Assembly (NCBI GenBank): GCA_022419385.1
Contig: JAJUBI010000007.1
Location: forward strand, 1,521,768-1,585,767
Direction: 5' to 3'
Source: Paraconiothyrium sp. Pb-2020
Lineage: Eukaryota; Ascomycota; Dothideomycetes; Pleosporales; Didymosphaeriaceae
DNA: 64,000 nucleotides
The translations under genes were made by a program, and so were the position numbers. Positions 53,289 through 63,088 of this stretch are shown piece after piece. Positions within the stretch are counted from its first letter, which is position 1. Each line of letters opens with the position of its first letter. The notes under the pieces were generated by a model, which ran no database searches, was not told the DNA's origin, and saw only the letters and a list, made by a program, of their open reading frames with translations.

Positions 53289-56064
53289 ATGTATACCAAA
53301 ATATTCATAACAGGGAGCTTGTTGGCGCGTTGGCAATCTGTACTAGCTGTTCCGACATGGCCAGCACCTACTGATGAGTTAGAAGACATAATGTTCCTCA
53401 ATGCAGGCTACCGATCGAGAGGCCTAGCGAATCTAGTCACGCCTTGCTCGAAGGGACTCAGCACCAGCCGAATTACGGCAGCGGAATGGCTCCGGACTGC
53501 CTTCCATGATTCGATCAGTGGCAACATATACACAGGCGCAGGCGGACTGGACGGATCGATTGCTTGGGAGCTCGACAGTCTCGAGAACGAAGGGACTTTC
53601 GCCGACGATTCAGTAGCCGCTTGGGCACCCTTTGTCTCCGACTTGATGTCTTTGTCTGATGTAATTGCCGCCGCAACGTACGTTTTGACACGTTCCTGCA
53701 GCAATATCAGTGTTGCGGTTCGCGGTGGCCGTATTGATGCAACCGAAGCTGGACCCAGTGGATTCGTGCCTCAGCCGCAGAATGCTGTTAGCATCTTTCG
53801 TAATCAATTTGCAAGACTGGGTTTGGATGACCAAGGAATGGTTCAATTCATTGCCTGTGGTCATTCGATCGGTGGCGTCCACGGTGCGGATCATCCGGAG
53901 ATCACTGATTCAGCTCTCGCAAATTTCGACACAACTCCGGCCGTATTAGACAACCAAATCGCTGTCGAGTATGTCTCAGGAACCACGAATGATCCACTAG
54001 TAGTCGGAAAATCGACAACGAACACAAGGAACTCCGACTTCAGAGTCTTCAGTCAGGCCGATAAAAATGTCACTATCAGATCGCTAGCGGCCGATCCCCA
54101 ACTGTTCGCAAGCGCTTGCAAATCGCTTTTCCAGACAATGATCGATCTAGTCCCAGCTGGAACTCAACTTTCGGACCCTATAACCCCTTACGACGTCAAA
54201 CCATATGCATTGCAGCTTACTATTCTTGACGGTGGTTCCAAGATCAGGTTCACCGGCGACATTCGGGTCCGCACCACCAAGGGCACTGTCTCGCAAGTGC
54301 AGCTTGTATATGCCGATCGCAATGGCGCAGTAGGCCAGACACCCATCAACACCACAGCCAAGCACAATGCTACAGGCTTCGATGATAGCTTTTCATTTTT
54401 TGATTTCTCTACAGATCTTCCTGTGGATACTTCCATTTCATCGTTCAAAGTTTCAGTCACCTATAGTGACTCTACTCAGACCACGTATGACAATAATGGA
54501 TCGGGGTTTCAAGTAGAGGACACCGTCATCTACCTGGCTCCACAAAGTTGCTTAGACTCTTCCGGAAAGCTGACAGTAGTCGCTGCTGTTCGTAATCAGA
54601 CAGCGCCAAACTTACAAGTCTCAGTCAAGGTACCGCAGGCTGAACCGAATCCTGTGCCTTCGCTCTCCACAACTACAGTGCCTATGGCGACCCAATCTTC
54701 TATTGGTCCGTACCAGCTCTACTCAGCTAATTTGGCTTTCTCGGATTCTATAGCTAATTCACCTGTCTTTGGTGTGTTTGCGGGTAGTGTTTCGGATGCG
54801 AGGAAGGGTGTGAGCGGCTTGCCCACCAGTTGCGCAACGTTAGCGACATCAAGCCAGAGTTCTCAGTTACAGACATCCAGCTCGGCATTTACACAATCTT
54901 CACTTACTAGTTCTTCCCCCCGTCGACAACCACAGCTACTCCCAAGTAGTTCAACCACTTCCTCCGACATCGGGTCAACACCTAGTGGGACATCTACCCC
55001 GACTTCACATGCGTCTGGACAACCAAATCCGGGGACAGGTATCTCAACCTCTTCGTCTACGTCTTCTTCTTCTTCTTCTTCTTCACCAACACCTTCTACA
55101 GAGTTCTCACTCCAAGGCTGCTACTCCGATGCTGTCAATCCCCGAGCACTCTCAGCGAAATCTACATCCTCCGACGACATGACCGTAAACGACTGTGCAG
55201 CAGCATGTACCCAATACCAATTCTTCGGCCTAGAATACGGTCGCGAGTGCTACTGTGGCAACACTCTCGACTCTACCAGCACTCAGCAACCTGCCGCCGA
55301 CTGCAAGATGCCTTGCAGCGGCAGCTCCACGCAACTCTGCGGTGGACCATCCCGCATCAGCCTTTACACTAACCTTCAATACTCCCAACCCAGCAACCCG
55401 CAGATCCCCGGTTACGAGCACAAAGGCTGCTACAGCGAGAGCAGCACCACACGTGCGCTCCTCGGCGCAATTTTTAGCAACGCAAACATGACGGTGCAGA
55501 ATTGCGCCTCGCTTTGCAAAGGGTCGACATACTTCGGCGTGGAGTATAGCCAGTACGTCCTTCCTTTCTCTTAGCTTCCCTGTTCCACCACGTTGCTAAC
55601 ACGAATAAAGAGAATGCTACTGCGGCACGACACTCCAAGCAGGAAGCTTGCCTCAAGATGCAGGCGACTGTAACATGCGATGCTCAGGAAGCAATATCGA
55701 GTATTGCGGCGGCCTCAACCGCCTTAACCTCTATCTCAACACCACTGCCCCGCAGGCCCCCATCATCAATCCCACGATAGCAAATCACACCTACGCTGGA
55801 TGCTACACCGATAGCGTGAACGCGCGTGTACTGGGTGATGTGTGGACTTCCGGGGCTGATATGACCGTGGAGAAGTGTGCTGGGACGTGTGAGGGGTATG
55901 CGTGGTTTGGGACGGAGTACGCTGCGGAGTGTTACTGTGGCAACGTGCTTGGGAATGCTACGGAGAAAGTCGCGGAGGGAGATTGCGGTATGACTTGTAC
56001 TGGGAACGTGGGTGAGTTCTGTGGAGGTGGGAATAGGTTGAGTTTGTATCGGGAGATTGTTTAA
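53289..56064 (+). CDS. Secreted heme peroxidase fused to three WSC domains
   Basis: Exons 53289-55552 and 55611-56064 with a 58-nt intron give 905 aa. Start chosen at MYTKIFITGSLLARWQ because this begins a signal peptide. The plant/fungal-type peroxidase domain covers about residues 25-300: distal R69 and H73 in LRTAFHD, proximal H192 in ACGHSIGG. A beta-rich module (about 330-470) and a serine/threonine-rich linker with a poly-serine run follow. Three WSC domains end the protein: the first at GCYSDAV, the second at GCYSESS, spanning the intron with ECYCG, and the third at GCYTDSV, each with the eight-cysteine pattern. WSC domains bind glucans or other carbohydrates, so the enzyme is probably wall- or polysaccharide-anchored. 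Known fungal proteins combine a peroxidase with WSC repeats. Confidence 0.9.
55062..55084. repeat. TCT trinucleotide run coding for poly-serine
   Basis: Seven or so repeats of TCT/CTT in the linker of the peroxidase-WSC gene. It is prone to length change without shifting frame. Confidence 0.8.
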
Positions 56065-57155
56065 ACTGATGGCTTGAGGAAGGGGTATGGGATGTTCTTG
56101 GTTTATCAAGAGTTCAAAGGGTGTGTGCCAGAGATTTGGAGTGGCACGACCTCACGAGGCTACGTCATGCTCAACGCTCGTCTTATTGAGCCCTGCTGGA
56201 CTAGGTGACTCAAAGAGATTATGCAGATGCTGGGCGAATACAGACGGCCAGCGAGGATGAGTCTCTTCGACCCCACAAATACCTGAACCAGGGCAACGAT
56301 AGCTACCATAGCCAGTTTTGCAATCTTTGTAAGTTTTTATTATCGTTTGTCCATTGGTTCCTAGAGCCTCGGTAATGACCCGTAGATCGCGTGAAGTGTT
56401 GAGCGGTCGCAAACCAAACTTTACTTTCAACATTTGTAAGCATAGGTATAATACAGCTATCTTTAACAAAGTCTTATTCGAACGGTTTCGTTCGGGGTTC
56501 ATCATGACCGGGTCACATGCACATCGAATACCTATTGGTATGGATTGCTGACTGTGTTAATGTGGTACTTAAAGACCGCAGATCCATATTCGGCACTGGC
56601 GGACACAGGTCCATTTTAGAATTAACGTCTATATATCTTGAATATTGAAGTTCAGGGACAGGCACTTCAACCCACAAACTGAATTTCCAGATCGCTTTAT
56701 GAGCATACGTCGCGACGAGGAGTCGAAGATAGTCGATCTTCCAAGCTCCCAAGAGTTCGCTTGAAGTTCCCTTTAGCAACAGAAGGGCAACGGGGATATT
56801 TTCAACCGGGCACCTTGATGACGTGATGCGGGTTCCGTCAAATTTTGGAGTCGTGTTTTGCGCCCCCGCTGGAATCACCTACACCCCACACCTGATACTC
56901 CAGAACCCGCAGCTGCTACCACAACCGCAATATTGTCGACGCTGGCCTTGCACAAACGTGCTAGGTAACAACGGCAAGTTTTGGTCACGCTCGAGAAGCA
57001 CACACGTATCCACGGCGCACCAGGAAGCTCAACCTTGGTAGGAGTGGTACGCCAACAGGAGCCTTGTTTAGATCTGACAAAGATACAGTTGCTTCCACCG
57101 TCTACTATTCCGTTCACGTTTCTGCAACTCTCTAAAAGAGCCGCTGAACCACACT
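56065..57155. other. Interval without a recognisable gene
   Basis: No coding signal recognised on either strand. Confidence 0.45.
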
Positions 57156-57994
57156 ATGGCTTCTTTTCGTTTCTTGGAGCTGCCTGGCGGTAATGGTCTC
57201 CTCTATATGGAAAAGAACACTGCTGATGCATCACAGAGATCCGCAACCACGTCTATTGGTGCCTCGCAGATTCAAAGCCGGAGAGTATAATCTATCCGTC
57301 TGTATCTTTCCAGGTACACGGCCACAACGGAGCAGCGAATACGCCCGCACTTCGCTCCACCCGCTTCTCCCTCGCGCAGACTTGTCAACAACTTCGAGAG
57401 GAGCACCTTACGATTTGCTGGAATCGCGCCCGCCTGGCTGTTCGCTGGAGGGACACGCTTGCCTTCTTCGACGCTTTCTACCACCCCAAAAATCGCCGTA
57501 TCATCACAAACATCCACCGAGCGCCGCAGCGTCTGACAGTCTTAGTCGGCGCCTTCCACGTGGGTGACGGGCCAGTCCTCGAGTTTCTGCCACTCGTTCA
57601 ATTGGGCTTGATCGCTGGAACTAGGTGCTTCTTCGACATCGACTACTCGAGCGTTGCCACTGCTCGCGACCGCGATTCGGCCGAGGAAGACTGCAACACC
57701 ATGCAGTCCTTCCTCACCTGCAAGGTCAACCAGTGGCGTCTCGACGTTACCTCCGGCAAATTCCAGTCACTTAAGTGGAAGCGTGACTACTCGCTGAAAT
57801 GGCCGCGCACGGATAGGTGGAACCATTGCGTTCGGGTCCAGTTCAAGAAGCCCTTCGCTCCGCAGGATTGGGCCGCGATGGTCGGTTACGACTGCCCAAA
57901 ATACCTCGCTATGACCATCTTCGCGGGTCTGAGCCAGGCCGATAGGTTCAACCTACACCAGACCTTCGGCTGCAGGTACATCGTGACGATCTAG
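57156..57994 (+). CDS. F-box-like (2EXR-type) protein, intact copy of a duplicated pair
   Basis: Exons 57156-57189 and 57237-57994 with a 47-nt intron (GTAATG donor, CACAG acceptor) give 263 aa. The join makes FLELPGEIRNHVYWCLAD, an F-box-like/2EXR N-terminal motif. RSTRFSLAQTCQQLREEHL and RARLAVRWRDTLAFFDAFYHP follow; the C-terminal part has GTRCFFDIDY and EEDCNTMQSF. Many fungal proteins begin with such a motif, a few dozen residues from the start, and are unlinked to known substrates; the role in SCF ubiquitin ligases is only a guess. A broken paralogue with the same intron size and position lies about 1 kb downstream. Confidence 0.78.
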
Positions 57995-59092
57995 CTTGCA
58001 GGTGCTATGTTCTTGTTGTGCTTGCGTCCTTGTGGATTCCAGGGCCTACAGCAAGTAAGCAATATTTGGCATGAAGTATTGCGGAATCTTTTTGGAGAAT
58101 GGATAAATGTTTCTGCGACCTTATGTGAAAAGAACGCAGGATGTCTGGGGATGACTTCAGGTCGCACCTAACGACCCAAATCATGTATGCATGGGAAAGG
58201 AATCATCTGCTTTGGATCCATCTAGCATACACGTTCAGTCTGTGAACTAATCGCGACGCATCCCATGGCAAAAGTCGCCCTTCCAATTGAAACTCATATC
58301 TTTACTTCCCGCTTCAACATCATCATTTCGCCAGTTGGCCTCTTTGGAAGGTACAGCGTCAAAGTGCTTTCAGTAGCATTCTTGCTCAGTTATTCAACCT
58401 ACCTCCCTCTCCAAAGCTGACCTTCGTGTCATATGCACCCAAAGCTGGTAACGAACAACATTGTCTTGTAAACTCTGTACTCTTATGAGTGGATGACCCA
58501 GTCACACGATCGCGGTATATGCTATTCATTATGCACTTATAATAGGTATGGGTCGCTGTTTGATGCGTGGTATGCTGTATAAAGAGCCGTAGTGCTGCCG
58601 GCTCAAATCTGCACCTCTGTCTTCCCTGATTCCGTAACTTATATATGCCGATTCGTTCATAGCTATCTTTAGCATTTATACTTGATGTATATCAGTCAGC
58701 TTCGTTTCGAGCCGTGTTGCGACGCGCTTCTGAGCACATCTCTGCTCTGGGCTAGTCGCCCAGTAAATTTGCTAATTCTGGAATGATCTAGTACGTGATT
58801 GGTCGTGTGTGGGGGAGCATTTCGAGTCCCAAAAAAGCCCCTGGAACACTTCCTTCAACACGCCCCCAGCCACCCCCCACCACGCATAGTCTGAGGTCAC
58901 CGATCGCAAGTCACCTGCTACGCGTTCACGTCATCGTGACAGATACATATCGTAAGTGCGCCCTGGATTCACGCTACGCGCTTGGACTAATTAAGATCAA
59001 AGGGAATTTGCAGGGTGAATTGCGTCGTCACATGAACGAAAACGCAGCCATCTGTCTCCTTTGTCCATCCCCTCAAGAAACGCCTCTCAAAC
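57995..59092. other. Interval between F-box-like paralogues
   Basis: No coding signal. It would be promoter and 3' sequence if the duplication was tandem. Confidence 0.45.
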
Positions 59093-59919
59093 ATGGTGCC
59101 TTTCCCCTTTATGAAGCTGCCTGGCGGTATGTATGCCTAGAAGCGATGAACAGCATAAAATTAATCACGATAGAGGTCCGGAACAATACCTACAATCTTC
59201 TCGCCGCGTCGGAGCCCGAGAACAAATTCTGCCATCGCCTGAACGCTGCTTAGCTCTAAGATAACGGGGAGCCACCACCGACGCGCTTCGCGCTTGCGCA
59301 GTGTTCCCATCAGGTTCGAAAGGAGTACCTTCTCATCTGCTGGAAGGCTTCCTGCATCAAAGTTCGCTGGGAGGATGCTATTGCGTTCTTCAACCAGTTC
59401 TTTCCCAACAGCAACCGCGTAATCACTAATCGTGAACGCGCTTCTCAGAATTTGACGATCTTGATTGGCGCTAACCCGGTAGAAAGCGGCTCGACCCTCG
59501 AGATGCTTTCAATCATTTAGTTGCGTGGCATTATAGGCACCAAGTGCTTCTTCGACGTCGACGAGGACCGTGTCCACACCTTGAAAGAGCACGATGTCTC
59601 TGAGGTAGATTGCGACATGATGGAGTCTTTCCTGTCCTGTCGCTCCTATCAGTACTGGCGCGATGTAGCTCTCGGCAAGTTGCACTCGATCCTGTGGTCG
59701 CCGCATGTCCGCAAGGCATACAAGTTCGGCTCGGTCAAATATCCGCAGCGAGTGCAGGTGTATTTCAAGCAGTCACTCGCGCCGCGGAGCTGGGCAGTGA
59801 TCGAGGGACGCGACTGCCCCAGGTACCTGGCCGAGACTGTGTTCGCTAATTTCGATGTGGCGACAAAGCAAGAACTCTACGGGTGGCTCGACTGCGAGTT
59901 CACCACCACTATCGTGTGA
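59093..59919 (+). pseudogene. Dead paralogue of the F-box-like gene at 57.2 kb
   Basis: Exon 1 (59093-59126) reads MVPFPFMKLPGE across a 47-nt intron (59127-59173) placed and sized exactly as in the intact copy. The frame then meets TAG and TAA after RLNAA (near 59250), continues as TRFALAQCSHQVRKEYLLICW, passes through a TAG at 59518-59520, and ends with IIGTKCFFDVDEDRV through to 59919. The last stop stands where the intact copy has a glutamine codon. The parts after the stop still align end to end with the intact protein at perhaps 35-45 percent identity, so the duplication is old and inactivation later. Confidence 0.75.
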
Positions 59920-60244
59920 GACAATGTTATCAAATATCGCGAGCACCAAGCCCCTGTGGGTCAAAGGTATACATAGGACGGATCGTCTCCGGTCCTGAAA
60001 CGTTCTGGGTCTTTAGACTTTGGAAACGTTATGAATGGCTGCTTCACGTCTACAAGGATATGAGTCTTGTAGAACCCATTCTCACTGATCGGTTCTCAGA
60101 GTGATCGTACGCTTAAGAAAAGGCGGTACGTAGAGCGATCGATCGGAATTGGCATCATTTTGTCGTCCGTTGTACATCTCACTTTCTTTTCAATCAAGTA
60201 TCAAATTCTGTAGAGTGACCCAGTGCCCCGCTGGGTTCAATCAC
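59920..60244. other. Intergenic interval
   Basis: 3' space between the dead paralogue and the convergent GNAT gene. Nothing recognised. Confidence 0.45.
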
Positions 60245-60937
60245 TCAAAGGTCAAATTCTATGTCACGCTTCAGGTCCAGCATCTCAAAACTTGTCTTGC
60301 ACCCCCAAATCCCGTAATATGTCTGACGTCTTATTTCCTTGAATCCTCTCTTGCGCCAATAATTCCCATTGACACATTCCGCACAAGTGATCCAGAGACT
60401 GATTACAGGCCTTGTTCCATTATCCTGAGGCCCCTTCTCTGGCTGAAGAGATCTTAGCTTTTCCCGCTCCTTTTCCACAACCATTTCCTCAAGAGTTCCC
60501 AAAAGCTCTACAGCCAACCCCTTCTTTGCGTACATAGGCGCCTTGTCGACGCAAACAGTCTTGACCTCCCATCCCTTCTCTTCTCCAGGATCTTTACTCT
60601 GCCATCCGCCCTTCCAAGGTGCAACGCCTGCACATGCTATCAACCTCCCTTTCCTTGTTTCCCCGTTACCGCTCGGGATCTCGACGAGCGCTTCTTGGTT
60701 CATATCAGATTCATCCAAGACGACAGCTATTGTGCTTTCACTGGCAGCAAATTCAGTAAGCAATTGTTGCGTATCCGGAAAACGTGAAGCTGGCCGGTAG
60801 GTCCATTTCTCGGGATTATTAAGTGAAGATCGAGAGAAGGCCTCGTTACAAAGGTCGACGAGATGTTGGGTGAGCGGGCTGTTGGTCTGGAGGTCGCGGG
60901 GAGTAAGGAATATCGGGGGCGTCAGTGCGGTGGGCAT
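60245..60937 (-). CDS. GNAT-like N-acetyltransferase domain protein, 230 aa
   Basis: Single exon with no signal peptide. A fungal GNAT pattern is recognisable: an N-terminal substrate lobe (LVDLCNEAFSRSSL, WTYRPASRFPDT), a beta strand RLIACAGVAPWKGG, then WEVKTVCVDKAPMYAKKGLAVELLGTLEEMV, which matches the strand-4/helix-3 acetyl-CoA site though the glycine-rich loop is weaker than the usual Q/RxxGxG (KKGLA). The C-terminal strand-helix WITCAECVNGNYWRKRGFKEIRRQTY closes the fold. A substrate cannot be inferred. The start Met at 60937 gives a normal length. Confidence 0.72.
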   Translation of the reverse strand: MPTALTPPIFLTPRDLQTNSPLTQHLVDLCNEAFSRSSLNNPEKWTYRPASRFPDTQQLLTEFAASESTIAVVLDESDMNQEALVEIPSGNGETRKGRLIACAGVAPWKGGWQSKDPGEEKGWEVKTVCVDKAPMYAKKGLAVELLGTLEEMVVEKEREKLRSLQPEKGPQDNGTRPVISLWITCAECVNGNYWRKRGFKEIRRQTYYGIWGCKTSFEMLDLKRDIEFDL

Positions 60938-62061
60938 GGTTTTCTTGAACTAACGCTTAAACGCAAGGATGCTATTTCAATATGGAAAGTTGTCGAAAAT
61001 ACAAGTAGGATTCGTCGTTGCGCAAAGGCATCTTTATGGGCGGCCGCTTGAGTCATATGATCCGATTTCGTACGACTTGCATCCACTAACCGGAGAAATC
61101 ATACTAGTTCATGTCGTTCTTTGCAACTGTGGATCTATGACGGAGATCTAGAATTCGAATCCTCATCGCGTGGAGGTTATTTTTCCCCGAGCCCCGAGAT
61201 GAAGAGGGCGTATATGAGCTTTTCCTTTTCGGGCTAGCCGGTTCAATTAGCATGCACCGTGACATTCGCATCCACCGTCGATGACTGTCATTGTGGACCT
61301 TGACACTATGATTTTGTGGGAGCTACAGATTTTGTTTCTATCTTTCAAACGACTCTTCGCGGCGTTGTAAGAGCAACCTATTAGCACCAGGGAATGCTTA
61401 GGTGTTCTGCAGATATGTACATATGTAGCTGATGAAGACCCAGGACCTCCATAAAATGTTTGTACTGTGCCTCATAGAGCAAGCAGTCTACGTCGACTCA
61501 ATTGGATCAATGAAGCAAGGCGCATCTCAGTCTGGTAGTATGCGATTCGGCACGCGGCAAATACGAAACACGGTGTGCACCATCACCGCATGGATCATGC
61601 GCCACGTATCGCTTTTCGCTATTGGACACTTATTCCTCTGCATTGCCTGAGCACATTCTGCCTAATTATCAGGCACGCTATCGAAACGCTGAATAACGAC
61701 ATGCGGTGTGCTCTGCAACGTCTTGTGCTACCAACGTTGGCTTGGTCATGTTAGGCTGTGCCGGTTGCGATGGAGACAAGAGATGATCACACATATTGTG
61801 CAAGGCTTAATATGAAGGGTTTTATGGGGAAAGCAAGCGCACATGCGTGGCGATGAACCGGTAATTGTATAAGAGTTGGAGGTTATGTGAGGCAACACGG
61901 TATCCATCGCTACTCCTTGCTCTACCAACATTCACTTCTTGCGTCTGTGACTGCAATACCGACCCGGTGTCGTTCATTGATATTGTCTCTTCTAATCACT
62001 CGCTTCGAAGCTTTATACCCATTCTCTACTCATACTCGCACTATCAATAACGATCTTCAAG
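60938..62061. other. Interval without a recognisable gene
   Basis: About 1.1 kb of divergent promoter space. A TATA-like TTTATAC lies about 45 bp before the next ATG (around 62013-62019). Confidence 0.45.
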
Positions 62062-62436
62062 ATGCGCTTCACCCTCGCTACTGTTTTGGCTCGTACGCTT
62101 ACATCTCTCGAATGATATACGAACCAGCACTAACACATATGTATAGTCGCCACTCTCTCTTACGCAATTACACCCAACGTCGCTGGTGCCAAGAATGTCG
62201 GCGCAGGAAACGGCGCCCAGTTCATCACTGGTGGATGCGTTTCCGACGCGGACTGCAGCTCTGCGTGCTGCGCTGATGCCTCGGGTGTAGGCGTCTGCAG
62301 CGCTGAGGCAGCACAATTCCAGAATGGAAAGAACGGTTGCGGATTCGCGGATCCGAATGCCCAAGCTACCATTGCGGCTGCTCAGGCTCAAGTTGAGAAG
62401 CAAGGATTCAAGAGGGTTGCTAAGAGGGACTGCTAA
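62062..62436 (+). CDS. Small secreted cysteine-rich protein (BAS2-like effector candidate)
   Basis: Exons 62062-62092 and 62147-62436 with a 54-nt intron give 106 aa. The signal peptide MRFTLATVLALATLSYA is formed across the intron. The mature part has GNGAQFITGGCVSDADC and SACCADASGVGVCSA, then NGCGF. This is the pattern of the biotrophy-associated secreted protein 2 group, described in Magnaporthe and found widely in ascomycetes. Six core cysteines could form three disulfides; a seventh is the C-terminal residue (KRDC). The intron in the signal peptide region is common for small secreted genes. Role as an effector is inference; many saprobes also have it. Confidence 0.82.
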
Positions 62437-63088
62437 AAACATCGTCAGAAGGGATGCCATGAATGGGCAACTCTACCAGTAGCTCTTAAACTTTTGCAAC
62501 GACTGCTTTGCCGAAATCGTGTACTTGTATGCCGTGGTGCTACGTATGATATAGTGACATGCCCAAGACAGATGTGAAATCAGGGGAATACAGTCATGCA
62601 AGGTTCCAGTCAGCCAGCCATTATCTCTTGATCCCAACTTAATCCACAATTGGCGATCGAAAATGGTCGCTACATCGTGAACCAAAGAAACCCCACTCCA
62701 GACATTTTCCAAGCCTTTTCTTTCCCGACACCAACTTCATCCAGCTCCATTACCAGGTCCATTACCAGGTCCATTACCAGGTCCATTATCATATTTCAAA
62801 AACAAGATACTCCGCAGATGGTATACGTGTACAGTATACAAGAACAGAGACGTGAATTCTGGGGAAGGAGAAAAAAAAAAAAGGTTCGCCGAGCTCGCGA
62901 AGATGAAGACGACTTACCTAAGGTAATGGACAGGCTCAACGAATTGGTCCTGCACAGAGAAAGGCAACCACCTCTCAATACTTGGAGTGAATCCGATACC
63001 TTCGTGGCACTTGGTCTTATCCAGGCAACACGAAGAGCCGACGGCTTTCACAACCTTATCTCCTAGTTGCATGACCTTGGCGGAGCAT
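62437..63088. other. Intergenic interval with repeats
   Basis: Holds the 12-bp repeat and a run of A at about 62872-62882. An open frame across 62650-63066 includes the repeat but has no recognised domain, so it is not called. Confidence 0.4.
62747..62792. repeat. 12-bp tandem repeat, three full copies plus a partial
   Basis: CCATTACCAGGT at 62747-62758, 62759-62770 and 62771-62782, followed by a diverged partial copy. Confidence 0.9.

Noticed and set aside
61140..61170. B-box-like TTCGAATCC suggesting a tRNA
   Set aside because: No matching A-box or cloverleaf could be drawn around it. No tRNA was confirmed anywhere in the window.
62650..63066. Frame of 138 codons holding the 12-bp repeat
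   Set aside because: No domain, and the repeat and a poly-A run explain part of its openness. Left uncalled.
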